A DNA stretch of 64,000 nt from Oegoconia quadripuncta (GCA_949316235.1 OX438745.1:2051001-2115000), one strand, 5' to 3'; shown: positions 30,797 through 41,455, numbered from the stretch's first letter. A program made the numbers and translations. The notes: a model not told the origin generated them from the sequence alone.

Positions 30797-31010
30797 ATAG
30801 ATAGATAAAGCCTGTATTTGTTTCCACAGTCACACACATACATTTAGCTTATACATATTGATACACAGATAAGGTAACACATTTACAACAATAACATAAT
30901 ATTGTAACACTAACGCATGTGTGTGCTGCAGCAATACAAATGGGTCATAGCTCAGTGTATTAGATTGCTCATTGAGCAATACACTGATTTTCAGCTATCC
31001 CCTAAGGAGC
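30797..31010 (-). mobile_element. LINE J 3' end, nested
   Basis: Tail complement tagatagatagataaagcct, then tgtgtgctgcagcaatac and attttcagctatcccc. Faces the LINE K piece that follows. Confidence 0.75.
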
Positions 31011-31014
31011 AGAG

Positions 31015-31443
31015 CAACTTGGAACCTAAACCAGAGGAAACAGAAAGTATTAAGTAAATAGCAATTTTCAGACTCTTGAAATAGTGATTATTGAGTGATA
31101 GTATAGGTGCGAGTGAAGATAAAGAGACGTAGTGTTTCTAAGTTGTGGGGCTCAAGAACATAGTTAGTATATACGTAACTTTATCATAGTTTTTCTGACT
31201 ATCTGGATGATAAGCAAGCATGGACATAGACCGCTCGTCGATATTCAGTCTAATTATACGATATAATATAATTGTAACCCAAACTTATTTAAAAGAGCAA
31301 CCCTTGAGTTTCTTGCTCGTTCTTCTCTGGGGAATCAGCTTTGTGAATGAGCAATAATGACAAAAACTTTAATAATAAGATAAAAAATGTGACGTTTTCA
31401 AGTGATAATTTTTATCCTACGAAATAAATATTTTTTTGATTTT
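31015..31443 (+). mobile_element. LINE K-type 3' end, nested
   Basis: gagtttcttgctcgttcttc at 31308, ending in the gattttgattttgattc tail directly at the SINE D head. Facing 3' ends in one insert suggest an inversion during target-primed insertion. Confidence 0.7.
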
Positions 31444-31517
31444 GATTTTGATTCTGGGAATCGAACCCGGACCTCCTAAATTGGGAAACCGTCTTAACCG
31501 CTGAGCCACCGACGCTC

Positions 31518-32070
31518 TTTATACCTAGCCCCAAACAGGTAGGTCGAATTGCCTTTTAACCCCTCTTAAAGCGGCCCTGGACGAATACCGTGCCATCCAC
31601 CCATGTGTTAACGAACGCAATGGAATTGGATAGAATTAGGGGGTGTCTTTCTTGATTTAGGGGGGGCTTTATGTGCGGAAATTACTAAGAAAGTGGGGGA
31701 AATTTAGTTGACTTCTCGCTACGTAGTAGGGTAATAGATCACACTGAATGGCTTAATGCCAGCGACAATGGTTTAAATAAAAGTCGCGGGTTTGATACCC
31801 AGCTGTGTACGTACAGAAATTCCAAAATAGGTTCGCTTGGCGGTCGTTGTTGCCGTAAGACGCTGAGTTTGAATGAATACTTCTGCAACCCATTTCAGAT
31901 TTATTTTATAAAGAGGAATAATTAAATTAAAATTAATTTAAAATTCTATCTATATGTACGATTGTGGTAGTTAACTATTTAGGCCGTTTGCACTAACATT
32001 ACTGTTGTATTATATTTTTATTGCTTACCAGAATCTGTGTAAAACTTATTATTACTAATTTTTTTTTTTA
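31518..32070. other. Unassigned; possible decayed tRNA-like SINE head
   Basis: The segment 31750-31812 (gtcgcgggtttgatacccag) resembles a B box and preceding loop, but no body follows. Confidence 0.35.
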
Positions 32071-32071
32071 A

Positions 32072-32240
32072 TTAACCTATCGTGTCCCACTGCTGGGCAA
32101 AGGCCTCCCCCAAACTCTTCCACTCATTTCTATCCTTGGCGGTTTCCCACCATTCCTCTTGAAACGCAATGAGATCATCTCTCCAACGTTTGCGCGGCCG
32201 ACCCCGACGACGTCTCCTGTCCTCAGGCATCCAGGGCGTA
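32072..32240 (-). pseudogene. RTE-like LINE, last codons of ORF2
   Basis: Reversed frame reads RRRRGRPRKRWRDDLIAFQE, then EWWETAKDRNEWKSLGEAFA, then QQWDTIG before TAA. This is the well-known C-terminus of RTE-type proteins (GRP..RW.DD, then W..LGEA(F/Y)..QW). No frame break over 55 codons. The upstream part was not found. Confidence 0.85.
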
Positions 32241-32299
32241 TTACTAATGTAACATTAATATTAATTTGTACTGAGGGTTATTTAGAAATATTGTACCCG

Positions 32300-32555
32300 T
32301 CTCCCTCTTTAAGTGTAATAGCTGAAAATCAGTGTTTTGCTCTTGAGCAATCCGACACTGAGCTATGGCCCATTTGTGCCACTGCAGCACACATATACTT
32401 TTTTTATCCCTATATTTTGCGTGTACTTTTGTATGTTCTGTTTTTATTGAACTGTACAGTAGTCTAAATTATGTGTATTAATTAATTATAAATATTATTT
32501 AATGTATGTGTGTGGCTGGAGAAACAAATAAACGTTTATCTATCTATCTATCTAT
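32300..32555 (+). mobile_element. LINE J, 3' UTR with TATC tail
   Basis: aatcagtgttttgctcttga, then cactgagctatggcccattt and a tail of seven TATC/ATCT units (32528-32556). Confidence 0.8.
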
Positions 32556-32687
32556 CTCATTACCCAGGTAGTCATGTCGGAGTCACTATCACTCATCATA
32601 CTGCTACTCATAGGTAATACATACACTTTCGGATGAGTTTTTTACCATAAGGAAAAAATAGGACATAATTGGGTAAGTTAAATAGAC

Positions 32688-33020
32688 CCGCCTCCGTGGC
32701 TCAATGTAGCCAACATTGGGTTTACGATTCTTTAGGTCGCGGGTTCGATCCCCAACGGGGTACATGTTGAAGTACTCGGTTTGGTTGGTGCGGTATGGCG
32801 TTTTAAATGTCCGCCTGGCTAGCTACCACCATCTTATCTAAATCTGCCGGGAAGCAGCAATGTTAATAGCATTGTTGTGTTCCGGTTGTCAGAGATAAGA
32901 TAGCCAGTCTCCGAAATGTGTTGGGGTTTCCGGGTCAGTACGCTTCCACCTTCGATCTCATCTTCATTTAACATCAGGTGTGATTGAGGTCAAGAACGAA
33001 CCCGCCGTGCATAAAAAAAA
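32688..33020 (+). mobile_element. SINE C, full length, nested in MITE E2
   Basis: Head ccgcctccgtggctcaatgt, body and A tail all intact. It sits inside the left end of MITE E2 after ttaaatag. Confidence 0.9.
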
Positions 33021-33119
33021 GGTATATATGGGTAGTTTTTTTTTTTTTTTTTTTTATTATTGACTGGATTCGCGTTTATCAAAAAACCATCATTTATTAA
33101 AGCCATGTGTCTTCTTATG

Positions 33120-33365
33120 GTCGCGTTTATAGCCTACTAGCTTCGCCTGTGTGCAATAGTTTTATCGCCGATATGTTTCATTTGTTTATCCCGCGGGAAC
33201 TACTCACTTTATCGGGATAAAAAGTATCCTATGTATTTATTCTACCTATATACCAAATTTCATCCAAATCCGTTCAGCCGTTTCGCCGTGACTGACCAAC
33301 AAACAAACAAACAAATAAACAAACAAACATCCAAACTTTCACATTTATAATATTACTTATGATTA
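33120..33365 (-). mobile_element. Helitron-like element, reversed
   Basis: Nearly full-length reverse match to 47243-47486: tactagcttcgcctgtgtgc, then ctcactttatcgggataaaa and catccaaactttcacattta. The 3' hairpin end is partly lost. Confidence 0.68.
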
Positions 33366-33548
33366 CAGATTTATGACATCATTAAATTAAATATAAAAAG
33401 ACTCGGAGAAAATATGAGTTCTAAATAAATTTCGCACGATTGGAACCCTACTAATTTGTTAAACAACTATCAATACACAAAAATAACACCGTAGATGTCG
33501 CTGCATCCACACAACCACAAACAATACTTTTGTACGTCTGTGTGCGAA

Positions 33549-33723
33549 GTGCGAGTTTTGTCTCTTAAATAACTTTACTATCGCGTTCGCGTTTACGCAA
33601 AAAGTATCTATGAAAAAAAATCGTTTTGCAAACTATCCGCTAGAGGCGCTGCACATTTCTTCATACAAATCGTCACGCAAACGTGAACGCGGTAGTAAAG
33701 TTAACTCGAAACAAAACTCACAC
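33549..33723. mobile_element. MITE with about 47-bp inverted ends
   Basis: Left gtgcgagttttgtctctt...actttactatcgcg and right cgcggtagtaaagttaactc...aaaactcacac pair with few mismatches. 175 bp. No coding capacity. Confidence 0.82.
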
Positions 33724-33727
33724 TATA

Positions 33728-34052
33728 AGAGCGTTATCACACTAGCGAGTTGCGAGCGAGTGGGAAGCGGGGCTGTTGACGCCACTTTGTAACTTGATAA
33801 TGGGTCCTCCCATATTCGTCGTTTTATCTGCTTTTGTCTTCGTTTCCATCTTCGGAGTAACAAAGCTAACAGCAGTGGTTCCTCGTCGTAATCCATTCTG
33901 GCACTGAATGTACAAAACGAGAATCGCACGCCGCGAACTCGCTGCCCACCCGCGGCGAGCTCGCTGCGCATACGTCGCGATCTCGCGGCGTACTCGCTGC
34001 GCATTCGCCCCGCTTTCCACTCGCTCGCAACTCGCTAGTGTGATAAAGCCCT
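33728..34052. mobile_element. MITE with 45-bp inverted ends, TA-like flanks
   Basis: Left end agagcgttatcacactagcg through gcggggc (33773). The right end mirrors it from gccccgctttccactcgctc (34007) to tgataaagccct. TA stands at both borders (33726-33727, 34053-34054). Starts 5 bp after the previous MITE. Confidence 0.85.
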
Positions 34053-34383
34053 TAGGCTTACGACCTTTGTGAATGCTGTTTGAGAACGATATGCAAAATT
34101 AACCCCTACCTTGCACTGTGCCATAAAAGTTTTACAAATGTTGTAAAATCCACACAATGTTACAAGTACCTACAAAGTAATTTATATCTCACAAATGTAT
34201 GAGATTTATGGTAATATGCTGACTCGGCGCTCGTTGAATAGCCGCATTCGCTATTCGTTTTCGATTGCAATCGTCGCGGTCATTGTCGTCTCGTGTCCCC
34301 GCCAATCGCATATCAATCCCCAGCCACCACGTGGGTCGATGTTTAGTAAAAAAAAAAACTACCTATGCCAGTAACTTCCATTT

Positions 34384-34868
34384 AGAGAGATAGATAAAGC
34401 ATTTATTTACGCCACTGCATTCACACAACTACACAATTTTTAAATTACAATGAAATATAGGTACATACAAATAAAAGTAAAGAATAGAAAATACAAAGAG
34501 CGAGTGTGTGCCGCAGTAGCACAAATGAGGCATAACTCAGTGTGGCACATCACTCAAAGAGCGAAACACTGGTTTTCAGTTATGACCCCTACAAGTACGA
34601 GTGCATAAAAGTGCGCGCATGTCACGTCTGCGTGTACATTTTGTGGTCAATCGTGAGTGAAGTGTCCGTTGTTGATACAGCTAGTGTTGAGTAGTAATTA
34701 TGATAACAAGTTAAATGAATGATAATGATGTAACGAAAGGAAAAAGAGAAGTGCATAGGAAGTTCCACTACAGGTAACGCTTTGGAATTCCAATTTTATT
34801 TTTTCCATTAAATGTGCCCAAGGTGTTTTTTGAACGAGCTTAATGATCCGATATGCCTTAATATTTCA
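34384..34868 (-). mobile_element. LINE J, 3' end with last codons, nested in MITE E2
   Basis: Reversed, from gagatagataaagcatttat through the 3' UTR to coding sequence corresponding to SLSSFKKHLGHI-like residues around 34800-34868. It matches 9950-10406. Confidence 0.82.
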
Positions 34869-34922
34869 TTTACCTAATATGCCCTATTTTTTTCCTTACG
34901 GTAAAATAACTCATCCGGTATA

Positions 34923-35195
34923 GACGACTTGTTTGGTGGTTAGCAACTCTGACCACTATACCAAAAGGTTGCGGATTCGAATCCCGCTAGGGGCATATGT
35001 TTGTGTGATGAATACGGCCATGTGTACCTGAGTTATGGATGTTTTCATTTATAATAAGTATTTATTTACAAAAAAAAAAAGGTTTTATGTAGTATATCAA
35101 CCATCTGGTATCCACAACACAAGCCTATAGTTGCTTACTGTGGAACCAAATGGGGCTGTGTGCATGTCTAAGAATATTTATTAATATTTATTATA
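34923..35195 (+). mobile_element. SINE A, full length
   Basis: Head with gttgcggattcgaatcccgc, body and 3' segment complete. The diagnostic ggcgctgtg is ggggctgtg here. Confidence 0.88.
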
Positions 35196-35606
35196 GTGTT
35201 AGAGCTCCAGGACCTGAAGGCCCAAGTCAAATACAAAAGGAACAGAATTGTTGCGATGTTATTTTTTTAAATATATTGTATCTGTATTTAAAAACTATAT
35301 TAGAGGGTACATCGATACTATGAATCAATATTCAATAGCCAAAGCAAGATAACTCGCTCACGTTCACGAAGTTTCGCGAATTGTTGGCGGAGTTGCGCGA
35401 GGAATGTCTTTGTGATAGTACAAAGCGAACCTTGGCCAGCTCAGTACGAGCTCGCACTGGTAGAATGTTAAAATTTAAATTGAAGCGTTACGTTGTGGAA
35501 ACTTTTTGTTTAAATCAATTTAGACTCTGGAACGACGTGATGTAATGTTCTTATTAATAATATTTATTTTAAATCAGATTTTGCATCCATTATTTTTTTT
35601 CTTTTT
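35196..35606 (+). other. Mostly unassigned, with a possible LINE coding end at 35463-35545
   Basis: 35463-35545 could encode MLKFKLKRYVVETFCLNQFR then LWNDVM and stop, in the style of a LINE C-terminus (FK..L..(Y)(L/V)). The upstream part shows no such signature, so this is weak. Confidence 0.3.
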
Positions 35607-36060
35607 TTTATGGTTAACTGGATACCTGATGGAAAGTGACGATGTGGCCGAAGATGAAGCACGCGATCTCAGTAGATGCCTATTCATCCTGCTCTTGAAG
35701 ATCCCAAGGTTGTAGGATTCAGGAAAGACACGCCGGAAGGGAGTTCCATGCCTTGGCTGTTCGCATTATGAATGAAGAGTCGAACCGCTTAGTGTGAATG
35801 TTCGGTATGATAACTATATACGGGTGGAATCCCTCACCACGCCTAGTGGTCCGAAGAAGGAAGGGTGACGGTGGAATAAGATTATGTAATTCCAACGCAC
35901 ACTCCCCGAAATGCATCCTGTAAAAATACGCCCCGAATACAGAACCTCCTCCTTTTTTGAAGTCGGTTAAAAAACTGAGAGACAGGCGACTTGGCGACGG
36001 TGTTCAAGGCTCTGCAATTTAGCAGTCATCGAATTATCACTTATGAGTCTCATGGCACGT
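35607..36060 (-). pseudogene. LINE P, C-terminal coding end, reversed
   Basis: Reversed frame carries MHFGECALELHNLIPPSPFL, then LRTTRRGEGFHPYIVIIPNI and FDSSFIMRTAKAWNSLPA. A frameshift follows before the YNLGIFK-like segment (35690-35715). The further N-terminal LEHR-like block is at 35975-36030, separated by a short insert with cctcctccttttttgaag. More broken than 13394-13756. Confidence 0.78.
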
Positions 36061-36072
36061 CGTTCCACAGCT

Positions 36073-36195
36073 AATCTAACTATATTATAAATGGGAAAGT
36101 TTAGATGTTTATTTGTTTGTTTGTCGCTCAATCACCGCGAAACGGTTGAACGAATTTGGATGAAATTTATTATATTGGTAGAACCTACCCCGAAT
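36073..36195 (+). mobile_element. Helitron-like 5' part
   Basis: attataaatgggaaagttta, then atcaccgcgaaacggttgaa and tggatgaaatttattatatt. The 3' half is absent. Confidence 0.62.
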
Positions 36196-36378
36196 TAAAA
36201 CATTTGATATTTCTTGCTCGTTCTTCTCTGGGAAGACAGTTTTGTGAATTTTAATATTAAATTAAATGACGAATTAATTATTATTATTATTATTTACCTT
36301 AATTATTTATTTTATATGTGACGTTTTCAAGTGATATTTTTTTTTCTATTAAATAAATATTTTTTGAATGTGAATTGG
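36196..36378 (+). mobile_element. LINE K-type 3' end
   Basis: tttcttgctcgttcttctct, then gtgacgttttcaagtgatat and an AATAAATATTTTTTGAAT-type tail, closest to 31300-31443. Confidence 0.65.
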
Positions 36379-36447
36379 CATTAGCTGTCCCACCCAATGT
36401 TTTCGAGAGGGACCATCTGCCCTCAGGATCTCATTGGTACCGCCCAG

Positions 36448-36936
36448 TAGCCTTTTTTTATGCCTCCTCACCTCACACCTCACACCTCACACCTCAATCA
36501 CACCTGACGTTTATTTATTTATTTATTTTCGGGAAACTGACAGTCGTTATATTATAATGTAAAGTAGAACAAAATAGTCATTGCATAGACAGAAATAGTC
36601 TCCACAGATAGTCATACACAGAAATACAGCAAAATATATGTTTGGGAAATAGTACATTTTATGTTAAGTAAAGATGAGGTCGAATGTGGAAGCTTACTGA
36701 ACCAACACATTTGGGGGCCTGGCTATCTTATCTTTGACAACTGGAACACAACAATGCTATTAACATTGTTTGTTGGCGGCAGATTTAGATTAGATGGTGG
36801 TAGCTAGCCAGGCAGACATTTAAAATGCCCTACCACCAAACAAACCGAGTACTTAAACATGTACCCCGCTGGGGATCGAACCCGCGATATCCAAATCGTA
36901 AACCCAATGTTGTTTACATTAAGCCACGGAGGCGGT
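36448..36936 (-). mobile_element. SINE C split by another fragment
   Basis: The tail part (36448-36508, with the heptamer CACACCT repeated three times) and the rest (36660-36936) flank a 150-bp insert. The head is complete (gatcgaacccgcgatatcc). Confidence 0.85.
36509..36659 (-). mobile_element. Unnamed retroposon end with ATTT tail, nested in SINE C
   Basis: Starts with the complement of an AAAT tail (tttatttatttatttatttt), followed by gggaaactgacagtcgttat. A related start (ggggaacttacagtacatta) is at 40802. Body only 130 bp. Confidence 0.55.
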
Positions 36937-37097
36937 ACATATAAAGCTCGCCTTTTTTCGCATTATAGAGGAGAAATCGTCCATGCTATTCCTTGTTTTG
37001 CTTATCATCGAATTTCTTCATTACATCCCAGGAAGCGGTTTTTATCCAGATCGTAGTCCACAATTAGACCACTTTCCCATTACCAAAAAGCTGGTCA

Positions 37098-37640
37098 AAG
37101 TCAAAGTCAAAAATGCCTTATTTTGTAGGTATACAGAGTTTTTTTTTTTTTTTTATGCACAACGGATTGGTACTTGACCTCAATCACACCTGATGTTAAG
37201 TGAAGATGAGGTCGAAGGTGGAAGCGTACTGACCCGGAAACCCCAACACATTTGGGGGACAGGCTATCTTATCTCTGACAATCGGAACACAACAATGCTA
37301 TTAACATTGCTGCTTGGCGGCAAATTTAGATAAGATGGTGGTAGCTAGCCAGGCGGACATTTAAAATGCCCTACCACCAACCTTAAAATTTACACTTAAA
37401 ATAGTCAAATTAAAATTTTTTAAGCTACTGCTTGTTCAAAATGCAATATTCCCCTGAGATAAACAAGCAAGAAACTCGAACAGTTGCTCTTTTAAAATCA
37501 GGCTTTGATTTTACGTAAAGGTTTTTATTTTACAAAAAGGTTTTTATATTTCATTATTAATTGTGAAATAGCCTGCCATGCGAACGATCTGATTATGTCC
37601 AGGGATGATTATCATCTAAATAGTCTGATATTTTATAATA
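37098..37640 (-). mobile_element. LINE K 3' end split by SINE C
   Basis: Tail complement (caaagtcaaagtcaaaaatg, 37098-37138) and body (37385-37640: ttaagctactgcttgttcaa, aagaaactcgaacagttgct) lie on either side of a SINE C. Confidence 0.8.
37139..37384 (-). mobile_element. SINE C, head missing, nested in LINE K
   Basis: From a run of T through cttgacctcaatcacacctg to ccctaccaccaacc. It is inserted in the LINE K tail region. Confidence 0.87.
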
Positions 37641-37868
37641 TGCTTTAACACCGTCATATCTACATCTGCTTTATCACTGACGGCTTTTAAATATATCGTG
37701 ACCTAGTCATAATAAAATCTTATTGTTTTGTTACAGGTAAGGGAATTCTGGATGGATGGGCTCACGGTTCATTTTTAAATTAAATGGAGGTATGTTCTGC
37801 GCCCAATTTGTGTTCAGGTGCGAAGGGTATGAGGTCAATCGTCATGTTTCAATACGAATCAGGAATGA
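37641..37868. other. No recognised feature
   Basis: Unassigned short stretch. Confidence 0.4.
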
Positions 37869-38012
37869 TTTTTTTTATGCACAACTGGGTAGCACTTGAC
37901 CTCAATCACAACTGATGTTAAGTGAAAATGAAGCCGAAGGTGGAAGCGTACTGACCCGGAAACCCAAATATTTGGGGAACTGGCTATCTTATCTCTGACA
38001 ACCGGGACACAA
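37869..38012 (-). mobile_element. SINE C, 3' part only
   Basis: From tttttttatgcacaactggg to acaaccgggacacaag, ending just before the LINE-RLE stop codon. The 5' half is missing. Confidence 0.85.
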
Positions 38013-38019
38013 GAAATAT

Positions 38020-38930
38020 TTACAGGTAGAAAATTGCGTCTAGCGCATCTCCTCGAGGCGGCATTGTGCCCAACAGGCAAGCGGCGTTCCCGCGTTGGAT
38101 AGCGAGACTTATTCTCTGAGCTAGGAAGCCACCCGCTCTGCGGTCACCAGAAGCCTCGATGAGACACTCCGACAGGTCTAGGGCCAGGCGTTTTGTCTCA
38201 GGACCCCAGAGTCTCATCGTCTCGACCCCAACCGGTACGAACACGTAATCTTCCTGTAGAACCTGGTATTTACGTGATTTTTTTTAACTCGGCACCCGCA
38301 GCGGCCGCGCCCGCCACCTCCGCAGTCGCACGCAGGTGGGTCGGCGCTAGCGTGTCCACGCAAGTTACAACCCATGCGAGGAACTTGCCTTCTCTCCACG
38401 CTACATGTGAAACTCCATCGGGCCTCTTACCATCCGATCGAACGACTCCGTTTGGTTCTAACGTAGCCGAAACGTTCGTCGAGGCAAAGGCCCGCCGGAG
38501 CACATTGTTCAGGTTGGCGTGGCGCGGGATGCGGCCCACACTCTTCTTGCACGCCAGCCCGTGATGCCCCAACCCACATACGCTCGCCTGCCCACACCTG
38601 CACAGATGTGGCTGTACAATTTTTACCCCCAGCCTCAAACCAACTATGAGTGAGAGACTGGTGTTGTCTAGTAAGGTGCCAACTACTGACGATGGCAGGG
38701 CATTGAGTCAGCCCCCAAACTTCCTCTCAAAAACGGCCAAAAGCCGGGCACGGTCGGCAGAGTTCGAGCTAGAGTTCAACAGTCCCTGCTGAACTTTCCG
38801 GCATAATGGTTCTGTTTGTCTTTGGGAGGATAAGTTGGTGGGGATAGACTGGTCCTGACACAACCGACACCACTTCTCCCGTGCCTCGCATAGGTATGCG
38901 ATCTCTACTGACCCCAGAGCATTTTTTTTT
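38020..38930 (-). pseudogene. LINE-RLE, C-terminal zinc knuckle and restriction-like endonuclease (copy 3 of 3)
   Basis: Reversed frames give, in order: GTLLDNTSLSLIVGLRLGVK; a knuckle CRCGQASVCGLGHHGLACKK (C-x-C, H-H, C pattern); RIPRHANLNNVLRRAFAS; ATLEPNGVVRSDGKRPDG; VAWREGKFLAWVVTCVDTL; then, after a one-base frame change near 38265, the end VFVPVGVETMRLWGPETKRL, IEASGDRRAGGFLAQRISLA and IFYL with a stop at 38020-38022. The order knuckle, then (K/R)PD, then W(D)xT suggests a PD-(D/E)XK nuclease like that at the C-terminus of restriction-like-endonuclease LINEs. In related proteins I recall, the residue before VT is aspartate; here it is valine (GTT). Sequence further upstream (to 38930) still looks coding but is broken. 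The clade is not certain. Confidence 0.68.
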
Positions 38931-39099
38931 TTGGAAAAAAGTTTTAGTAGATATCAGTATCAGTTCACAATGTTGATTTTAATATAATATTGTAGGTTAT
39001 ATAAATGAGTACCTATAGGTACTATACTTAAGCCAATTTGTTAGAAATTATTTTCATTCTATCATTGTTAGGTAGGTACGAGTACTCTATACATATTTT
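38931..39099. other. No recognised feature
   Basis: Unassigned AT-rich DNA. Confidence 0.4.
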
Positions 39100-39190
39100 G
39101 GCGTTGCGGGTGTCCATGGGCGGCGGTGATTGCTTTCCATCATGTGACCCGCATGCTCGTTTGCCGTCCTCTCATATAAAAAAAAAACAT
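39100..39190 (+). mobile_element. LINE D, 3' terminal fragment
   Basis: ggcgttgcgggtgtccatgg to ctctcatataaaaaaaaaac. About 90 bp, one of the shortest copies. Confidence 0.82.
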
Positions 39191-40065
39191 ATACCAAAAA
39201 TTTGAAACTTTAAAATTTCAATTTATGGAAAGTAAATATCAGTATTTATTTGTTTATTTTATACATCTTTGAGACCTGTAATTCATAAAAAAAAATAAGG
39301 TGACATGCATTTTGGTGTCAAGAACTAATTAAAAATCATCATATATATAGGAAGTATGTCAAGTTCCTGTGTCAACAGTTGTACACGGGGTCACAGAAAC
39401 GAGACCATAAAGTATAGCGTTTTGCCACTTTTGCTACGGAACACTCAAAAAAATGGCTATTTATTTTCACTTCACGTTACCTGTGTGAGCCTCCAAATGA
39501 ATCAGCTCCATTCCACTGCCTTCGGCGCCGAGAGTCGTAGCATAAACAATTCAGTAACGAACAAGTGATGCCCTCCGTCCCGCTTGGCTTTATTTATTGA
39601 CAGTTTTCATTTGCTGTACAATTGGTAGCATACAAAATAGACACACGGGCATAACAATTAGCTGTGCTTCCTCTGCCGCAGCTCTGGCTCTCGAAGAGGT
39701 TTAGGGGATGTGAGAGGGTGCCAAAGTATCGACGCAAGTAGCGTCCCGTACAATTATTATTTAAAAATACCTTTCATTTTCCCAAATTTTAATAGTAAAT
39801 ACCTAATAAGTAGTACGTTTCATGAAATGTTATACAAATAAATATTCAAACGACGCAAATTAAAGTGATATGGATTTGTCGGTATAAACTGATTGCATTA
39901 TTGAGCAGTACAAACGATAGTGGTTTTGGATAGACGGATTTAATCAACGATTAACCAGCTTACTCTAGTTAGTTAATTGAATCGTGATATCGCCCCGAAA
40001 ACTAGCTGGCTCGTTGGTGTTTTGAATTTAAAATCTGTCTGTTTTGTATTTTGAGTACCTGTCGC
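39191..40065. other. No recognised feature
   Basis: 875 bp without a match to the other families. A 70-codon frame at 39356-39568 has no recognisable motif. Confidence 0.5.
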
Positions 40066-40374
40066 GTGTTCCCGAATTTGCCACCAGTAAGAATAAGTGG
40101 GTATTAGTATATACTAATATATGTATAATGTAATTATTTATGTTTAATAATCCCTTTTATTTTAGCCTGGTTTGAAGAACTGGTATTATGAACATATCAG
40201 TATATTATACTGGTATTATGAACATATCAGTATATTATACTGATATGTTCATAATACCAGTTCTTACAACCAGGCTAAAATAAAAGTGATTATTAAACAT
40301 AAATAATTACATTATACATATATTAGTATATACTAATACCCACTTATTCTTACTGGTGGCAAATTCGGGAACAC
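40066..40374. repeat. Large near-perfect palindrome
   Basis: The left arm starts gtgttcccgaatttgccacc, and the right arm ends with its complement (40355-40374). The centre lies near 40235 in ctgatatgttcataatacca and its mirror. The left arm carries an extra tandem copy of a 30-bp word (tggtattatgaacatatcag...), so the arms are about 170 and 139 bp. Apart from this and a few mismatches the arms are identical. Confidence 0.92.
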
Positions 40375-40440
40375 AGTTCTTACAACCAGGCTAAAATAAA
40401 AGTGATTATCAAACATAAATAATTACATTATACATACATG
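40375..40440. repeat. Third, partial arm copy after the palindrome
   Basis: agttcttacaaccaggctaa... repeats the right-arm sequence 40258-40322 in the same direction, with a gattatcaaac change, and then diverges at catacatgtcat. Confidence 0.9.
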
Positions 40441-40551
40441 TCATAATGTTGTACAATTGCAGGATTATTTTATATAATTCTAATGTCAAAATATTGTGGA
40501 AATACAAAATGAAGAAACTAAAAAAATGTTTGTATAATGCATATAATATAT

Positions 40552-40800
40552 GTATGTATGTGTTCCCGAGTTATGGATGTTTTTCATTTATATATTTATT
40601 TACAAATAAATAAATAAAATTCCTCAGTTAATGTAGGAGGCTATGATTCATACTTAATGTTATCTTTTTTTTTTCGATCTGTCGGGAGGGATACCCATTA
40701 AAAAATAAATATCTTTGCACATACACACAGCGCCATCTAGTTCCACACTAGGCGACTAGGGATATCAGATGGTTGATAAACTACACAGATACATTTTTTT
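40552..40800. mobile_element. Two SINE A fragments in opposite directions
   Basis: A forward body fragment (gtgttcccgagttatggatg, 40560-40620) and a reversed 3' fragment (agcgccatctagttccacac, 40697-40800), 75 bp apart. Confidence 0.75.
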
Positions 40801-40900
40801 TGGGGAACTTACAGTACATTATAAAACATTATAATAAAGTAGATAGATCATAGACCAAATTTTTTCCACAGATAAGTAGGTAACATATTGTGAGGGGGGG
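40801..40900 (-). mobile_element. Fragment related to the 36,509 retroposon end
   Basis: ggggaacttacagtacatta and ccacagataagtagg echo the insert at 36530-36610. Partial. Confidence 0.4.
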
Positions 40901-41455
40901 CAGGTCGAGGAGTGACCTGGAGCCGCTTATGCGCCGCGGGGTATTGTTGGGTAAGTCCCACATAACCGTCTCACCGTCCCCCAGGCGAGCGGTATGCACA
41001 ACGCATTTCCTCGCGTAAAAATAAAGGTCTTATTACACGGGAGTTTAGATGGAAGATGGATGGTTGTAGTCCAATTGTTATTTCATCATTATCATAAGGT
41101 TTTGGAGCATAAATGTATTGCTCAAGTCTGCTATATAGGCACCAAATTTTGTTACATTTTTTAAATACAATCTTCCTATTTTACTATGACCTCAAGTGTA
41201 TCAGCAGAAGCACGTACAGCACCATAGCACAGTATATACGTCTGTACAATGGCGGCGCATGTAACTGGCCGGATGATGCCCCGAATGTCCCGGACCCTTT
41301 ATCTTGATTACGTCACGTGCCTCAAAAATTTGTAAAAATATATTCTGGGACGCGGCAAGAATTCGGTTCGTGGCAATATTTTTTATAACAAAAAAAAAAG
41401 AAATACCCTCTTCAAGGTCTGTCGAAAAAGTTTCCCGTGTTTTGCTCCTTTACTT
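40901..41455. other. No recognised feature
   Basis: Has a GC-rich start (40908-40990) that shares ctggagccgcttatgcg with 23149. The rest is unassigned. Confidence 0.45.

Larger units (their letters stand above)
30524..31517 (-). mobile_element. SINE D split by two LINE fragments
   Basis: The body (30524-30788) and the tRNA-like head (31444-31517: gggaatcgaacccggacctc, gctgagccaccgacgctc) belong to one SINE D copy. 650 bp of LINE J and LINE K lie in between. Compare the unbroken copy at 26283-26556. Confidence 0.82.
32620..34920. mobile_element. MITE E2, expanded by nested insertions
   Basis: The left end (tcggatgagttttttaccat, 32627) and right end (taactcatccggtatag, complement, about 34918) match E1 at 15571-16472. 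Core fragments tttcgcacgattggaaccct (33427) and cgcatatcaatccccagcca (34307) also match E1. The extra 1.4 kb is made of a SINE C, a Helitron-like fragment, two MITEs and a LINE J. Confidence 0.68.
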
